Of a stretch of DNA of 64,000 nucleotides, positions 16,265 through 25,882 are shown piece by piece. This DNA comes from Demequina sp. NBRC 110055 (GTDB lineage Bacteria; Actinomycetota; Actinomycetes; Actinomycetales; Demequinaceae). The stretch covers positions 124,001-188,000 of the forward strand of contig NZ_BBRL01000007.1 in assembly GCF_002090135.1 (NCBI RefSeq). The letters are read 5' to 3'. Both the position numbers and the translations under genes were made by a program. The notes under the pieces are model-generated. The model was given only the letters and a program-made list of their open reading frames with translations. It was not told the origin of the DNA and searched no databases. Every line of letters begins with the position of its first letter. Positions within the stretch are counted from its first letter, which is position 1.

Positions 16265-16434
16265 GGGTGCTCCTTCGCGCTTTTTGCCGAGCCTAGGGGA
16301 TTCGCGGCGCGTTGGGCAGGCGCCACTCGCATCTGGGGAGGTATCGTGCGAAAATCCCTCCACCCCATTGTCTTGCAATTTACCTGGATATTTAGCTGCG
16401 CATGGGGAAGATTTCAGGCCGAGAGTCTCGATAT

Positions 16435-16460
16435 GTGGAGTGAAGTGGAGTAAAGTGGGG
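16435..16460 (+). promoter_or_regulatory. MraZ operator: three direct repeats, 10-bp period
   Basis: GTGGAG recurs at 16435, 16445 and (as GTGGGG) 16455, giving GTGGAGTGAA, GTGGAGTAAA and GTGGGGACAT. Tandem GTGG/TGGG repeats with 10-bp spacing just upstream of mraZ are the known binding pattern of the MraZ regulator, which autoregulates the dcw operon. The AT-rich stretch at 16368-16394 may hold the promoter (TTGTCT plus TATTTA with a short 15-bp spacer), but this is weak. Confidence 0.8.
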
Positions 16461-16495
16461 ACATCGGGCGAGTCGTGGCGCTGGGAGGTGATCGG

Positions 16496-16963
16496 GTGTC
16501 GGATGCACTGACGCACGGTCTGGGCCCCACCGGGGTCTTCCTGGGCACGTTCACGCCTCGCCTCGATGACAAGGGCCGGCTGATCCTTCCCGCGAAGTTC
16601 CGCGGGAGGCTCGCGTCGGGCCTCGTCGCCACGCGCGGGCTTGACCGCTGCGTGTTCCTGTTCCCGCTGGACGAGTTCGCGGTCATCCACGACCGACTGC
16701 GACGCGCGCCCCTCGAGAACAAGAACGCGCGTGACTACCTGCGCAACTTCCTCGGCCACGCCTCGGACGACATCCCGGACAAGCAGGGGCGCATCCTCAT
16801 CAGCGCCCCGCTGCGCAAGTACGCGGGTCTCGAGCGCGACGTGGCCGTGGTGGGCATGGGATCCCGGGTCGAGATCTGGGACGCCCAGGCCTGGGAGGAC
16901 TACCTCGAGCGCGGCGAAGACGACTATGCGGCGACCGCCGCGGAGGTCTTCGACGCCATGTAA
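16496..16963 (+). CDS. mraZ: Transcriptional regulator MraZ
   Basis: MraZ is a DNA-binding repressor with two SpoVT/AbrB-like halves. This 155-residue protein shows the first in FLGTFTPRLDDKGRLILPAKF and the second in SDDIPDKQGRILISAPLR. It is a little longer than the usual ~143 residues because of about 12 extra N-terminal residues. The GTG at 16496 is chosen because GGGAGG (16483-16488) lies 7 nt upstream; a GTG at 16475 is in frame but has no such site. It is the first gene of the dcw cluster, with its own three-repeat operator upstream. Confidence 0.95.
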   Translation: MSDALTHGLGPTGVFLGTFTPRLDDKGRLILPAKFRGRLASGLVATRGLDRCVFLFPLDEFAVIHDRLRRAPLENKNARDYLRNFLGHASDDIPDKQGRILISAPLRKYAGLERDVAVVGMGSRVEIWDAQAWEDYLERGEDDYAATAAEVFDAM

Positions 16964-17075
16964 ACCCTCGCGCCCCGCGGCCTCCTCCCGCGCGACTCTG
17001 ACGGACTTCCCCCCGCCAGAGAGCCGGTGGGAGACCGAGGGGCACGAAGGACCACAGCAAGGAAGGGAGCGGGAC

Positions 17076-18059
17076 ATGACCGATGCGGCCTCGCGTCACC
17101 AGCCGGTGATGCTCGACCGTTGCGTCGACCTGCTCGCTCCCGCGCTCGACCACGACGGCGCACTCGTCGTCGACGGCACCCTGGGGATGGGCGGCCACAC
17201 CGAGGCCATCCTCGAGCGGTGTCCGCGGGCTCGCGTGGTCGGCATCGACCGCGACCCGCAGGCCATCGCTCTGGCCAGCGCCCGCCTGGAGCGCTTTGGC
17301 GACCGCTTCATCGCTCACCACGCGGAGTACGACGACATTGCCGGCGCCGTCGCCGCCGCCGGGGCCAGCCGCGCCGACGGCGTGCTGCTCGACCTCGGCG
17401 TCAGCTCGCTGCAGATCGACGAGGCCGAACGTGGGTTCTCGTACGCGCAGGACGCGCCCCTGGACATGCGTATGAACCCCGAGGACCCCGTGACGGCGGC
17501 CGACCTCCTGCGCGACGCCGATCAGCGCGAACTGGCCCGCATCCTCAAGGTCTATGGCGAGGAGCGCTACGCGGCGCGCATCGCCGAGTCGATCGTCAAG
17601 CGCCGCGACGAGGCGCCGCTGACGCGCTCGGCCGACCTCGTCGACCTGGTGCGCGCGTGCATCCCGGCCGCAAGCCGCACGCCGGGCTCCAACCCGGCCA
17701 AGCGCACCTTTCAGGCCCTGCGCATCGCGGTCAACCGCGAGCTCGAGGTGCTCGAGGACGCGCTTCCCGCGGCCATCGAGGCTGTGGGGATCGGCGGTCG
17801 CGTGGTCATCGAGTCGTACCACTCGCTCGAGGACAAGCTCGTGAAGGCCGCCTTCGCCGCCGGCACCGAGTCGACGGCCCCGCCGGGGCTGCCCATCGTG
17901 CCCGAGGAACACCAGCCGTATCTGCGCGCGCTCACCCGTGGCGCAGAGAAGGCGTCGGCCGCTGAGGCCGAGGCCAACCCCCGCTCGAAGCCGGTCCGCC
18001 TGCGGGCCGTCGAGCGGATCCGTCTGACCCCGCCATCGCGCCTGAGGAGGCCCGCATGA
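17076..18059 (+). CDS. rsmH: 16S rRNA m4C1402 methyltransferase RsmH (MraW)
   Basis: RsmH methylates N4 of C1402 in the ribosomal P site using S-adenosylmethionine. The 327-residue protein starts with HQPVMLDRCVDLL, has the SAM motif VDGTLGMGGHTEAIL (about 32-46), then DLGVSSLQIDEAERGFSY and PAKRTFQALRIAVNREL, all diagnostic. The start at 17076 has AAGGAAGGGAG upstream. The 112-bp gap to mraZ shows no convincing terminator. The stop codon overlaps the ftsL start (ATGA). Confidence 0.97.
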   Translation: MTDAASRHQPVMLDRCVDLLAPALDHDGALVVDGTLGMGGHTEAILERCPRARVVGIDRDPQAIALASARLERFGDRFIAHHAEYDDIAGAVAAAGASRADGVLLDLGVSSLQIDEAERGFSYAQDAPLDMRMNPEDPVTAADLLRDADQRELARILKVYGEERYAARIAESIVKRRDEAPLTRSADLVDLVRACIPAASRTPGSNPAKRTFQALRIAVNRELEVLEDALPAAIEAVGIGGRVVIESYHSLEDKLVKAAFAAGTESTAPPGLPIVPEEHQPYLRALTRGAEKASAAEAEANPRSKPVRLRAVERIRLTPPSRLRRPA

Positions 18060-18469
18060 GCGCCGCTCCCGTCCGCCAGCACCGCCCCGCCACGCTGGGA
18101 GCGCCGAGTCGGCGGACGTCCGCCACCCCCGCCGGCCAGCCGCATCGCCACCTGCGCGCCGTCTCGGCCCCGGAGCAAGGGCGGTCGATCGCGCCGTTCG
18201 CGTGGACGTGCATCCTCATCGTGCTGGCGGCGATGGCGGCCGTGCTGGTGATCAACACCCAGATGGCGAAGGGTGCCTATGAGCGTCGCGACCTCAAGAT
18301 CGAGATCGCGTCGCTACACACCCAGGCTGAGTCGCTCAGCAGCGTCCTCGAACGCAACGCCGCGCCGTCGTACCTTGCGCAGCGTGCCTCCGCACTGGGG
18401 ATGGAACTCGCGCCTACGCTCGGTTCTATCTCGATCGCCGATGGGGCGGTGCTGGAGCAGGGGGAGTAA
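18056..18469 (+). CDS. ftsL: Cell division protein FtsL-like
   Basis: This 137-residue bitopic membrane protein has a basic cytoplasmic N-terminus, one membrane helix (about 46-66, APFAWTCILIVLAAMAAVLV) and a short extracellular coiled coil (YERRDLKIEIASLHTQAESL). FtsL proteins diverge in sequence; the call rests on topology and its invariant place between rsmH and ftsI. With the FtsB/DivIC partner and FtsQ it forms the divisome subcomplex that activates FtsWI. Start and stop codons overlap both neighbours. Confidence 0.85.
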   Translation: MSAAPVRQHRPATLGAPSRRTSATPAGQPHRHLRAVSAPEQGRSIAPFAWTCILIVLAAMAAVLVINTQMAKGAYERRDLKIEIASLHTQAESLSSVLERNAAPSYLAQRASALGMELAPTLGSISIADGAVLEQGE

Positions 18470-20433
18470 TGGGCGACTCAGACGACCGGCGTCCCTCGTC
18501 CGGCAGGCGCGAGACTGGCCCTCGCCCCGGCACCGGACGCCAGCCCGGCGCCCGGCGCCAGCCGGGCACCGGAAGCCAGGCCGGCCGCCGCCCCCAGGGG
18601 GGCGCCGCGACGGGCCGTGCCACGGCATCGGCCCACCGCCCCGCATCGCGGCGCCGGCGTGCCCTCAGCATCGGCCGCCCGCAGGTGCGCCAGCAGGCCA
18701 TCACCCTGGGGGCGCTGGGCATCCTCACCGTCTTCGCCGCGCGGCTTGTGATGATTCAGGGCATTGACCCCGATGACCTCGCCACGCAGGCTCTCGAGAG
18801 CCGCCTGGCGACGTCGACCGTGACGACGGATCGCGCCGACATCGTGGACCGCAATGGTGAGGTGCTGGCCACCTCCGTCAACCGCTATCACGTTTGGGTC
18901 AACCAGCAGAAGCTCGCGGACTTCAAGCGCGTCGAGGACGGCACCGTGGTTGCGGAGGGAGCCCTCGACGCGGCCGCGATCCTCGCGCCCATCCTCGACT
19001 TGGACGAGTCGGAGCTCGCGGCCAAGCTCGTCGGCGACGACACGTTCGTCTACATCGCGAAGTACGTCACGCCAGAGACGTGGAGCCTCATCAGCGACGA
19101 GGGCATCTACGGTGTCGAGCCCGAGGCCGTGTCGGAGCGCATCTACCCCAACGGCGACCTCGCGGGAAACCTGGTCGGCTTCGTCGGCGGCGCCGCGGAC
19201 AAGCAGGGCGTCAACTGGGGCCTTGCCGGCATGGAAAAGTCGCAGGAGGACAGCCTCCTGGGCACCGACGGTTCGCTCACCTACGAGCGTGGCGGCAACG
19301 GCACGGCCATCCCTACTGGCGTGCTCGAGGAGACCCCCGCGGAGCCCGGCCAGGACGTGGTCCTCACCATCGACCGCGACATTCAGTACTACGCGCAGTC
19401 GCGGCTCGAGGAGGCGCTGTCGGTGACGGGCGCGAGCCACGGGTTCGTCACCGTCGAGGACACGCGCACGGGCGAGGTGTATGCGCTGGCCGACTCCGGC
19501 ACCGTTGACCCCAACGACCCCGGTGCGACGGACAACGAGAGCCGCAGCTCGCGGGCCATCGAGGACGTGTTCGAGCCCGGCTCGACCGCCAAGGCGATCA
19601 CCATGGCGGCCGCGATCGAGGAGGGCGTCATCACGCCGGGTAGCCGCTTCGAGGTGCCCTACGAGTACACGACCTCCAACGGCCAGACCTTCAAGGACTC
19701 CCACGAGCACGGCCTCGAGAAGATGACCGCGGCCGGCATCCTCGTGGACTCGTCCAACACGGGCACCGTGATGATCGGCGAGCAGCTGAGCACCGAGCAG
19801 CGCTACGAGTACCTCAAGGCGTTTGGCTTCGGCGAGGCCACCGGCATCGGCATGCCCTCGGAGTCCTCAGGAATCCTCAGCCACTGGGAAAACTGGGACG
19901 GGCGTTCGAAGTACGCGGTGCTGTACGGGCAGGCGGTCGCCGTGACGGCGCTGCAGACCTCGCAGGTTTACCAGACCCTCGCGAATGGCGGCGAGCGCGT
20001 GTCACCGAGCCTCATCAAGGGCTACCGCAACGCCGACGGCACCGTGACCCCGCGCGAGCAGTCCGAGCCGGTGCGCGTCGTGTCCGAGGAGACCGCCGAC
20101 CAGGTGATGCTCATGCTGGAGGACGTGACCGAGGAGGGCACCGGAACGCTCGCCAAGATCGACGGCTACCGCGTCGCGGGCAAGACCGGAACGGCGCAGG
20201 CGGTGGGCTCGAGCGGCAAGCTCGACTCGATCGTCGCGTCGTTCGTGGGTGTCGCGCCCGCGGATGATCCCGCCATCGTGGTCTCCGTGAGCCTCTTCGA
20301 CCCTAAGAGCTCGATCTGGGGCGGCGAGGTGGCCGCGCCGGTCTTCTCGGATGTGGCAACCTTCGCATTGCAGACTCTTCGGGTCCCTCCCTCGGGACCG
20401 GCCGAGGAGCTTTACCCGACGACCTGGGAGTAA
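18469..20433 (+). CDS. ftsI: Septal peptidoglycan transpeptidase (class B PBP), FtsI
   Basis: FtsI cross-links septal peptidoglycan and is a beta-lactam target. The 654-residue protein has a Gly/Arg/Pro-rich cytoplasmic tail (1-70), one membrane anchor (about 77-97), a dimerisation domain (TTDRADIVDRNGEVLATS) and the transpeptidase domain: S372-T-A-K375 (EPGSTAK), S428-S-N430 and K572-T-G574 (AGKTGTA). No PASTA domain follows. The ATG overlaps the ftsL stop (TAATG). It is predicted to work with FtsW, encoded in the same cluster. Confidence 0.96.
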   Translation: MGDSDDRRPSSGRRETGPRPGTGRQPGARRQPGTGSQAGRRPQGGAATGRATASAHRPASRRRRALSIGRPQVRQQAITLGALGILTVFAARLVMIQGIDPDDLATQALESRLATSTVTTDRADIVDRNGEVLATSVNRYHVWVNQQKLADFKRVEDGTVVAEGALDAAAILAPILDLDESELAAKLVGDDTFVYIAKYVTPETWSLISDEGIYGVEPEAVSERIYPNGDLAGNLVGFVGGAADKQGVNWGLAGMEKSQEDSLLGTDGSLTYERGGNGTAIPTGVLEETPAEPGQDVVLTIDRDIQYYAQSRLEEALSVTGASHGFVTVEDTRTGEVYALADSGTVDPNDPGATDNESRSSRAIEDVFEPGSTAKAITMAAAIEEGVITPGSRFEVPYEYTTSNGQTFKDSHEHGLEKMTAAGILVDSSNTGTVMIGEQLSTEQRYEYLKAFGFGEATGIGMPSESSGILSHWENWDGRSKYAVLYGQAVAVTALQTSQVYQTLANGGERVSPSLIKGYRNADGTVTPREQSEPVRVVSEETADQVMLMLEDVTEEGTGTLAKIDGYRVAGKTGTAQAVGSSGKLDSIVASFVGVAPADDPAIVVSVSLFDPKSSIWGGEVAAPVFSDVATFALQTLRVPPSGPAEELYPTTWE

Positions 20434-20436
20434 GAC

Positions 20437-22002
20437 GTGCCCGACATGGCGCTGCGTCCCTCGCGAGCGCTGACCTGCACGCTCGCCGAGGCCGCCACCC
20501 GCATCGGCGCCACCGCGCCTGACGATGCCGCTGACCTGACCCTCACGGGTGCCACCGTCGACTCGCGCGACGTGCGCGCAGGCGACCTTTTCGGCGCCTT
20601 TCCCGGCTTCACGGTGCACGGGGCCAGATTTGCGGCCGATGCCGTGGCGGCCGGGGCGGTCGCCCTCCTTACCGACGGCGAGGGTGAGCAGATGGCCCGC
20701 AAGGCCGGGCTCACCGTGCCCATCCTGGTGGTCGACGACCCGCGGGCGGCGATGGGCGAGGCGGCCGCCGCGATCTACGGCGACCCCAGCCGTGCGCTGA
20801 CGTTTGTCGGCGTGACGGGCACCAACGGGAAAACCACCACGAGTTACTTCATCGAAAACGCCCTCGCGCGCGTGCACGAGCACACCGGAATCATGGGCAC
20901 CGTCGAGCTGCGCTTGGGCAACGAGCGGATCGATTCGCCGCGCACCACGGTCGAGTCGCCCGTCCTGCACGGGTTGCTGGCGAGGATGCGTGAGGAGGGC
21001 GTCAGCGCCGCCGTCACGGAGGTCAGCTCCCACGCGGCCGCGCTCGAGCGCATCGCCGGCGTCGACTTCGCGGTCGCGGTGTTCACCAACCTGCAGTGGG
21101 ACCACCTGGACTTCCACGGCACCATGGAGGCCTACCTCGACGCCAAGGCGAGGCTTTTCGAGCCCGGCAGAGCGCGTCGCGGCGTTATCAACGTCGACGA
21201 CGAGTGGGGCCGCAGGCTCGCGGCGCGCGTCGAGATCCCCGCGTGGACGGTGTCGACCCACGTGGACGACCCACACGAGGCCGACTGGACCGTCGTGGAG
21301 GCCGAGATCGGCCTCGACGGCGTGGGCTCCTCGTTTGTCTTCACCGACCCGGACGGGACGCGTCACGAGGCGACCTCGCCGCTGCCGGGCCTCGTCAACG
21401 TGTCCAACGCCATCGTGGCCATCGTCGCGGCCCACGCCGCAGGGCTCACGCTTGAGCAGGCCATCGCCGGCGTCGCCTCGGCGCATGGTGTGCCGGGCCG
21501 CATGGAGCGCGTCATCGAGCGTTCGAGCGACACGCCGCTCGCGATCGTCGACTATGCCCACACGCCCGACGCGCTGACGCTCGCGCTCGAGGGGGTGCGC
21601 CCCATCACCCCTGGCCGCCTCATCCTCATCTTCGGCTCGGACGGCGACCGCGACCAGGGCAAGCGTCCCGTGATGGGGGAGATCGCCGCGAACCTCGCCG
21701 ACGTCATCGTGCTGACCGACGAGAACCCCCGCTCCGAGGAGCCCGCCGCGGTGCGCGCCATGATCCGCGCGGGCATCGAGAAGGTCCGCCCCGACCTCGC
21801 CGACGTGCACGAGGTCGAGCCCCGCCTGCTCGCGGTCGAGACGGGCCTGCGCCTGGCCGGGCCCGAGGACACCGTCATCGTCACGGGCAAGGGCCACGAG
21901 CCGTACCAGGAGATCGCCGGGGTGTTCCACCCCTACAACGACCGCGACGCGTACCTGCAGGCGCAGGCGCGGATTGCGGCCGAGAGGAAGGGCACGGCAT
22001 GA
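20437..22002 (+). CDS. murE: UDP-MurNAc-dipeptide ligase adding the third residue, MurE
   Basis: MurE adds the diamino acid at position 3 of the peptidoglycan stem with ATP. The ATP loop is GVTGTNGKTTT (about 125-135), with the Mur-ligase stretches TEVSSHA and WDHLDFHG. The specificity loop reads D428-E-N-P-R432, which resembles the DNPR motif of meso-diaminopimelate-adding enzymes. Some Micrococcales put ornithine or lysine here, so the substrate should not be assumed. The GTG at 20437 (GGGAG upstream) and an ATG at 20446 are both possible starts. The stop overlaps the murF start. Confidence 0.95.
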   Translation: MPDMALRPSRALTCTLAEAATRIGATAPDDAADLTLTGATVDSRDVRAGDLFGAFPGFTVHGARFAADAVAAGAVALLTDGEGEQMARKAGLTVPILVVDDPRAAMGEAAAAIYGDPSRALTFVGVTGTNGKTTTSYFIENALARVHEHTGIMGTVELRLGNERIDSPRTTVESPVLHGLLARMREEGVSAAVTEVSSHAAALERIAGVDFAVAVFTNLQWDHLDFHGTMEAYLDAKARLFEPGRARRGVINVDDEWGRRLAARVEIPAWTVSTHVDDPHEADWTVVEAEIGLDGVGSSFVFTDPDGTRHEATSPLPGLVNVSNAIVAIVAAHAAGLTLEQAIAGVASAHGVPGRMERVIERSSDTPLAIVDYAHTPDALTLALEGVRPITPGRLILIFGSDGDRDQGKRPVMGEIAANLADVIVLTDENPRSEEPAAVRAMIRAGIEKVRPDLADVHEVEPRLLAVETGLRLAGPEDTVIVTGKGHEPYQEIAGVFHPYNDRDAYLQAQARIAAERKGTA

Positions 22003-23396
22003 GGCCGCTGACCGCCCAATGGGTCGCGAACGCCGTCCGCGGCGAGCTCGCCGCCGACGTCACCGCAACCGTCACGTCCGTCGAGAAGGATTCGCGCGCC
22101 GTCACCGCCGGCGCACTGTATGTGGCATTCATCGGTGAGAGGGTCGACGGCCACGACTATGCGGCCCAGGCCTTCGAGGCGGGCGCCACCCTCGCGCTGG
22201 TCAGCCAGCCCGTGCCGGGTCCCCACGTCCTCGTGGACGATGTGGTCGCGGCGCTCGGCCACCTGGCGCAGGCCTACCTCGCGTTGCTGCGCACCGAGGG
22301 TGACATCACGGTGATCGGCATCACCGGCTCGAACGGCAAGACCACCACCAAGGACCTGCTCGCGCAGGTGTTGCCGGACTCGGTCGCGCCCGTGGGCTCG
22401 TTCAATAACGAGATCGGCCTGCCGCTGACGGTGCTCGGCGCGGATGCGGGCACACGTCACCTCGTTCTCGAGATGGGGGCCTCCGCGCCCGGCGACCTCG
22501 CCTACCTCACGGGCATCGCGCCGCTCGATGTGGCCGTCGAGCTCACGGTCGGTTCGGCCCACCTCGGCGGCTACGGCTCGCCCGAGGCGCTCGCCGAGGA
22601 AAAGGCGAGCCTCATCGACGGGCTGGTGCCCGGTGGCGTCGCCGTGCTCAACGCCGACGACCCGCGCGTCGCGGCGATGGCCGCTCGCCCCGCTCTCGCG
22701 GCCGAGGGCCGGCGCACCCGCACCTTCGGGGTAGGCGCGCGTGGGGGAGTCGACGTGTGTGCGACCGAGCTCACCAGCGACCGTGGCCGCGCCTCCTTCA
22801 TCCCCGAGGCCGATGGCGTCGTCACCGACCGCATCACCCTCGCGCTCGTGGGCGAGCACCACGCGACCAATGCGTTGGCCGCGCTGACGACGGCCCTCGC
22901 GTGCGGCATCGGCCTCGCGGACGCCGCCGCCGCGGTGGCGTCCGCCTCGCCCCTGAGCCCCCACCGCATGGCGCTCACCGAGCGCCCTGACGGCGTGTGG
23001 ATCCTCGACGACGCCTACAATGCGTCGCCCGAGTCCATGCGCGCCGCCCTGCGTGCCCTGAAGGACGTCGCCGTGGACGGCCGTTCCTTCGCGGTCGTGG
23101 GAGAGATGCTCGAGATGGGCGACGCGTCCCTGGCCGCGCACGAGGAGGTCGGCCTCGACGCGGTGCGCCTGCGCATCGACCACCTCGTCGTCGTTGGGGC
23201 GGGGGCGCGCGCCGCCTACGTCTCGGCTGTGCGCGAGGGCTCGTGGGGTGACGAGGCCGCCTTCGTCGCTACCATTGACGAGGCCCGCGCGTTCCTCGAC
23301 GGGCGCCTCACGCGTGGCGACACCGTGCTCGTCAAGGCGTCCCACGGCTCCGGGCTGTGGAAGCTGGCCGACGACCTGGTGGGAGAAACTGCATGA
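21999..23396 (+). CDS. murF: UDP-MurNAc-tripeptide:D-Ala-D-Ala ligase MurF
   Basis: MurF joins D-Ala-D-Ala to the tripeptide, completing the soluble pentapeptide precursor. The 465-residue protein has the ATP loop [12 protein letters not shown] (about 106-117), EMGAS (metal region), [12 protein letters not shown] (central ligase motif) and the [11 protein letters not shown] stretch typical of MurF. The ATG overlaps the murE stop (ATGA) and its own stop overlaps the mraY start, so the translation of these genes is chained. Confidence 0.96.
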   Translation: MRPLTAQWVANAVRGELAADVTATVTSVEKDSRAVTAGALYVAFIGERVDGHDYAAQAFEAGATLALVSQPVPGPHVLVDDVVAALGHLAQAYLALLRTEGDITVIGITGSNGKTTTKDLLAQVLPDSVAPVGSFNNEIGLPLTVLGADAGTRHLVLEMGASAPGDLAYLTGIAPLDVAVELTVGSAHLGGYGSPEALAEEKASLIDGLVPGGVAVLNADDPRVAAMAARPALAAEGRRTRTFGVGARGGVDVCATELTSDRGRASFIPEADGVVTDRITLALVGEHHATNALAALTTALACGIGLADAAAAVASASPLSPHRMALTERPDGVWILDDAYNASPESMRAALRALKDVAVDGRSFAVVGEMLEMGDASLAAHEEVGLDAVRLRIDHLVVVGAGARAAYVSAVREGSWGDEAAFVATIDEARAFLDGRLTRGDTVLVKASHGSGLWKLADDLVGETA

Positions 23397-24490
23397 GAGC
23401 CGTGGTGTTCGCGGGAGGAATCTCGCTCGTCATCGCGCTGCTGGGTACGCCGCTGTTTATCCGCTACCTCACCCGCCACCAGTACGGGCAGTTCATCCGT
23501 CATGATGGGCCCGCGTCCCACCTCGTGAAGCGCGGCACCCCCACCATGGGTGGCGTCGTCATCATCATCGCCCTCGTCTTGGGCTGGCTGGGCGGCAACC
23601 TGCTAACCGGCCGCACGCCCTACGCCTCGTCGATGCTCGTGGTCTTCCTCATCGTCGGGCTCGGCTTCGTGGGCTTCCTCGACGACTACATCAAGATCCG
23701 CCAGGAACGCTCGCTAGGCCTCAGAGCCCGCTACAAGATCCTGGGCCAGGCCGTCGTGGGCATCGCGTTCGCCGTGCTGGTGCTGCAGTTTCCCAACGAC
23801 CACGGTGACACCCCGGCGTCGACGGCGATCTCCTTCCTGCGCGACACGGTCATCGACCTGGCCTACTGGGGACCGGCTGTCGGCATCATCCTGTTCGTGA
23901 TCTGGTCCAACTTCCTCATCACGGCCTGGTCGAACGCGGTGAACCTCACCGACGGCCTCGACGGCCTCGCGACGGGCGCCTCGCTGATCTTCTTCGGCGC
24001 CTACACGCTGATCTGCATCTGGCAGTACAACCAGTGGTGTGGCTTCACCTCCGCCGCGGCGCAGTGCTACGAGGTCCGCGACCCGCGTGACCTGGCGATT
24101 CTGGCCGCCGCGATCGCCGGAGCCTGCTTCGGGTTCCTGTGGTGGAACGCCTCGCCCGCCAAGATCTTCATGGGCGACACCGGCTCGCTCGCGCTGGGCG
24201 GCGCGATCGCGGGCATCACCATCATGTCCCGCACGGAGCTCCTGGGTGTCATCATCGGCGGGCTGTTCGTCATCATCGTCGCCTCGTCGGTCATCCAGAT
24301 CGGCTACTTCAAGATCTCGGGCGGTAAACGCGTCTTCAAGATGGCGCCGCTGCATCACCACTTCGAGCTCATGGGCTGGGGAGAGGTGACGATCGTCATC
24401 AGATTCTGGATCATCGCGGGCCTGTGCGCCGCGGTGGGTGGCGGCATCTTCTACGCCGAATGGGTGGCATCGCTACCCTCGGGCGCGTGA
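23393..24490 (+). CDS. mraY: Phospho-MurNAc-pentapeptide transferase MraY
   Basis: MraY transfers phospho-MurNAc-pentapeptide to undecaprenyl phosphate, making lipid I at the inner membrane face. The 365-residue polytopic protein shows the Mg2+ and nucleotide motifs [18 protein letters not shown] and [11 protein letters not shown], plus the HHH motif PLHHHFE, with about ten membrane helices. The ATG at 23393 overlaps the murF stop; the longer in-frame start at 23357 is inside murF and lacks a membrane-compatible N-terminus. Confidence 0.97.
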   Translation: MRAVVFAGGISLVIALLGTPLFIRYLTRHQYGQFIRHDGPASHLVKRGTPTMGGVVIIIALVLGWLGGNLLTGRTPYASSMLVVFLIVGLGFVGFLDDYIKIRQERSLGLRARYKILGQAVVGIAFAVLVLQFPNDHGDTPASTAISFLRDTVIDLAYWGPAVGIILFVIWSNFLITAWSNAVNLTDGLDGLATGASLIFFGAYTLICIWQYNQWCGFTSAAAQCYEVRDPRDLAILAAAIAGACFGFLWWNASPAKIFMGDTGSLALGGAIAGITIMSRTELLGVIIGGLFVIIVASSVIQIGYFKISGGKRVFKMAPLHHHFELMGWGEVTIVIRFWIIAGLCAAVGGGIFYAEWVASLPSGA

Positions 24491-24497
24491 GCGGCGC

Positions 24498-25871
24498 ATG
24501 ACGGGCCGGCTCGACGGCCTGACCGTCCTGATCCTGGGGTTCGGGGTGGCGGGCCGCTCCGCGCGTGAGGCGGCGCTCGCCGAGGGTGCCACCGCCGTGG
24601 TGGTCGACCCGCACGCGGCCGATGCGGACCATGCCTCGCTCGACGGCCTCGCCCTGGGTGCATTCGACCTGTGTATGTCGTCGCCAGGCTTCGCACCCCA
24701 CCACCCGTGGGTGGTGGCGGTGGCCGATGCCGGGGTGGAGATCGTCTCCGAGATGGAGTTCGCGTGGCGCGTGCGTCGCGAGGGCATCCCGTGGGTGCTC
24801 GTCACCGGCACCAACGGCAAGACGACGACCACACAGATGGTGGGAGCCATCGCCGAGGCCGGCGGACTCGACGTGGCGGTGTGCGGCAACATGGGCATCC
24901 CTGTCATTGGCGCCGCGCGCGAGCAGCACGATCTTGTGGCCGTGGAGATCGCCTCGCTCCAGTTGCACTTCACCACGACCCTGTCGCCGCACGCCGCCGT
25001 GTGTCTCAACGCCGACGAGGACCACCTCGACTGGCACGGCTCCGTCGAGGCCTACCGCGCGGACAAGGCGCGGGTGTACCGGCACGTGCAGGTCGCGTGC
25101 GTGTACGGCGCCCACGACGCGCTCGTCGAGGAGATGGTCGGCGAGGCGGACGTCGTCGACGGCGCCCGGGCGGTCGGCGTCACGCTCGGCAGCCCGGCGG
25201 TCAGCCAGGTGGGCGTCGTCGAGGGGGTCCTCGTCGACCGCGCCTTCCACGACGACCGGCGCCGCGAGGCCCTCGAGCTGGGCCACGTCGACGACCTGGC
25301 ACACCTGGTGGCCGGAGCCGTGCCGCCCTATCTGGTGTTTAACGCGCTGGCCGCCGCGGCCCTGTGTCGGGCGGTGGGGGTGGCACCCGAGGCGGTCGCC
25401 CGCGGACTGGCGGGCTTCTCTCTCGACGCGCACCGCACGGCGTTCGTGGCTCGGGTCGACGACGTCGACTACGTCGACGACTCGAAGGCCACCAATGCTC
25501 ACGCCGCCATCGCGGCGTTCGGCGGACGTGCCCCGTCATCGGTCGTATGGCTCGCCGGGGGACAGGCCAAGGGCCAGGAGTTCGACGCGCTCGTGCGGTC
25601 CGTCAGGGACCGGGTGCGACACGTGGTGCTGCTCGGCGAGGACCCCGAGCCGCTCGCGAGCGCACTCGCGGGACACGCCCCCGATATCCCGGTGACCCGC
25701 ATCGAGCCGGGAGACACTGTGATGCAGCGGGCGGTCCAGGCGGCCCGTGAGGTTGCTCGCGCTGGGGACACCGTGTTGTTGTCGCCGGCGTGCGCATCGT
25801 TTGACCAGTTCCGCTCCTACGCGGACCGAGGAGAGACCTTCGCTCGCGCGGTGGAGGCGCTCAAGGCCTAA
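24498..25871 (+). CDS. murD: UDP-MurNAc-L-Ala:D-Glu ligase MurD
   Basis: MurD adds D-glutamate to UDP-MurNAc-L-alanine. The 457-residue protein has an N-terminal Rossmann motif LILGFGVAGRSA (UDP binding), the ATP loop VTGTNGKTTTT (102-112), NADEDHLDWHG and DDSKATNAHA, the last a MurD hallmark. It lies 7 bp after mraY and 11 bp before ftsW. The start at 24498 is the first ATG after the mraY stop and puts the Rossmann motif at the usual distance. Confidence 0.96.
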   Translation: MTGRLDGLTVLILGFGVAGRSAREAALAEGATAVVVDPHAADADHASLDGLALGAFDLCMSSPGFAPHHPWVVAVADAGVEIVSEMEFAWRVRREGIPWVLVTGTNGKTTTTQMVGAIAEAGGLDVAVCGNMGIPVIGAAREQHDLVAVEIASLQLHFTTTLSPHAAVCLNADEDHLDWHGSVEAYRADKARVYRHVQVACVYGAHDALVEEMVGEADVVDGARAVGVTLGSPAVSQVGVVEGVLVDRAFHDDRRREALELGHVDDLAHLVAGAVPPYLVFNALAAAALCRAVGVAPEAVARGLAGFSLDAHRTAFVARVDDVDYVDDSKATNAHAAIAAFGGRAPSSVVWLAGGQAKGQEFDALVRSVRDRVRHVVLLGEDPEPLASALAGHAPDIPVTRIEPGDTVMQRAVQAAREVARAGDTVLLSPACASFDQFRSYADRGETFARAVEALKA

Positions 25872-25882
25872 GAGGAGGCGTC

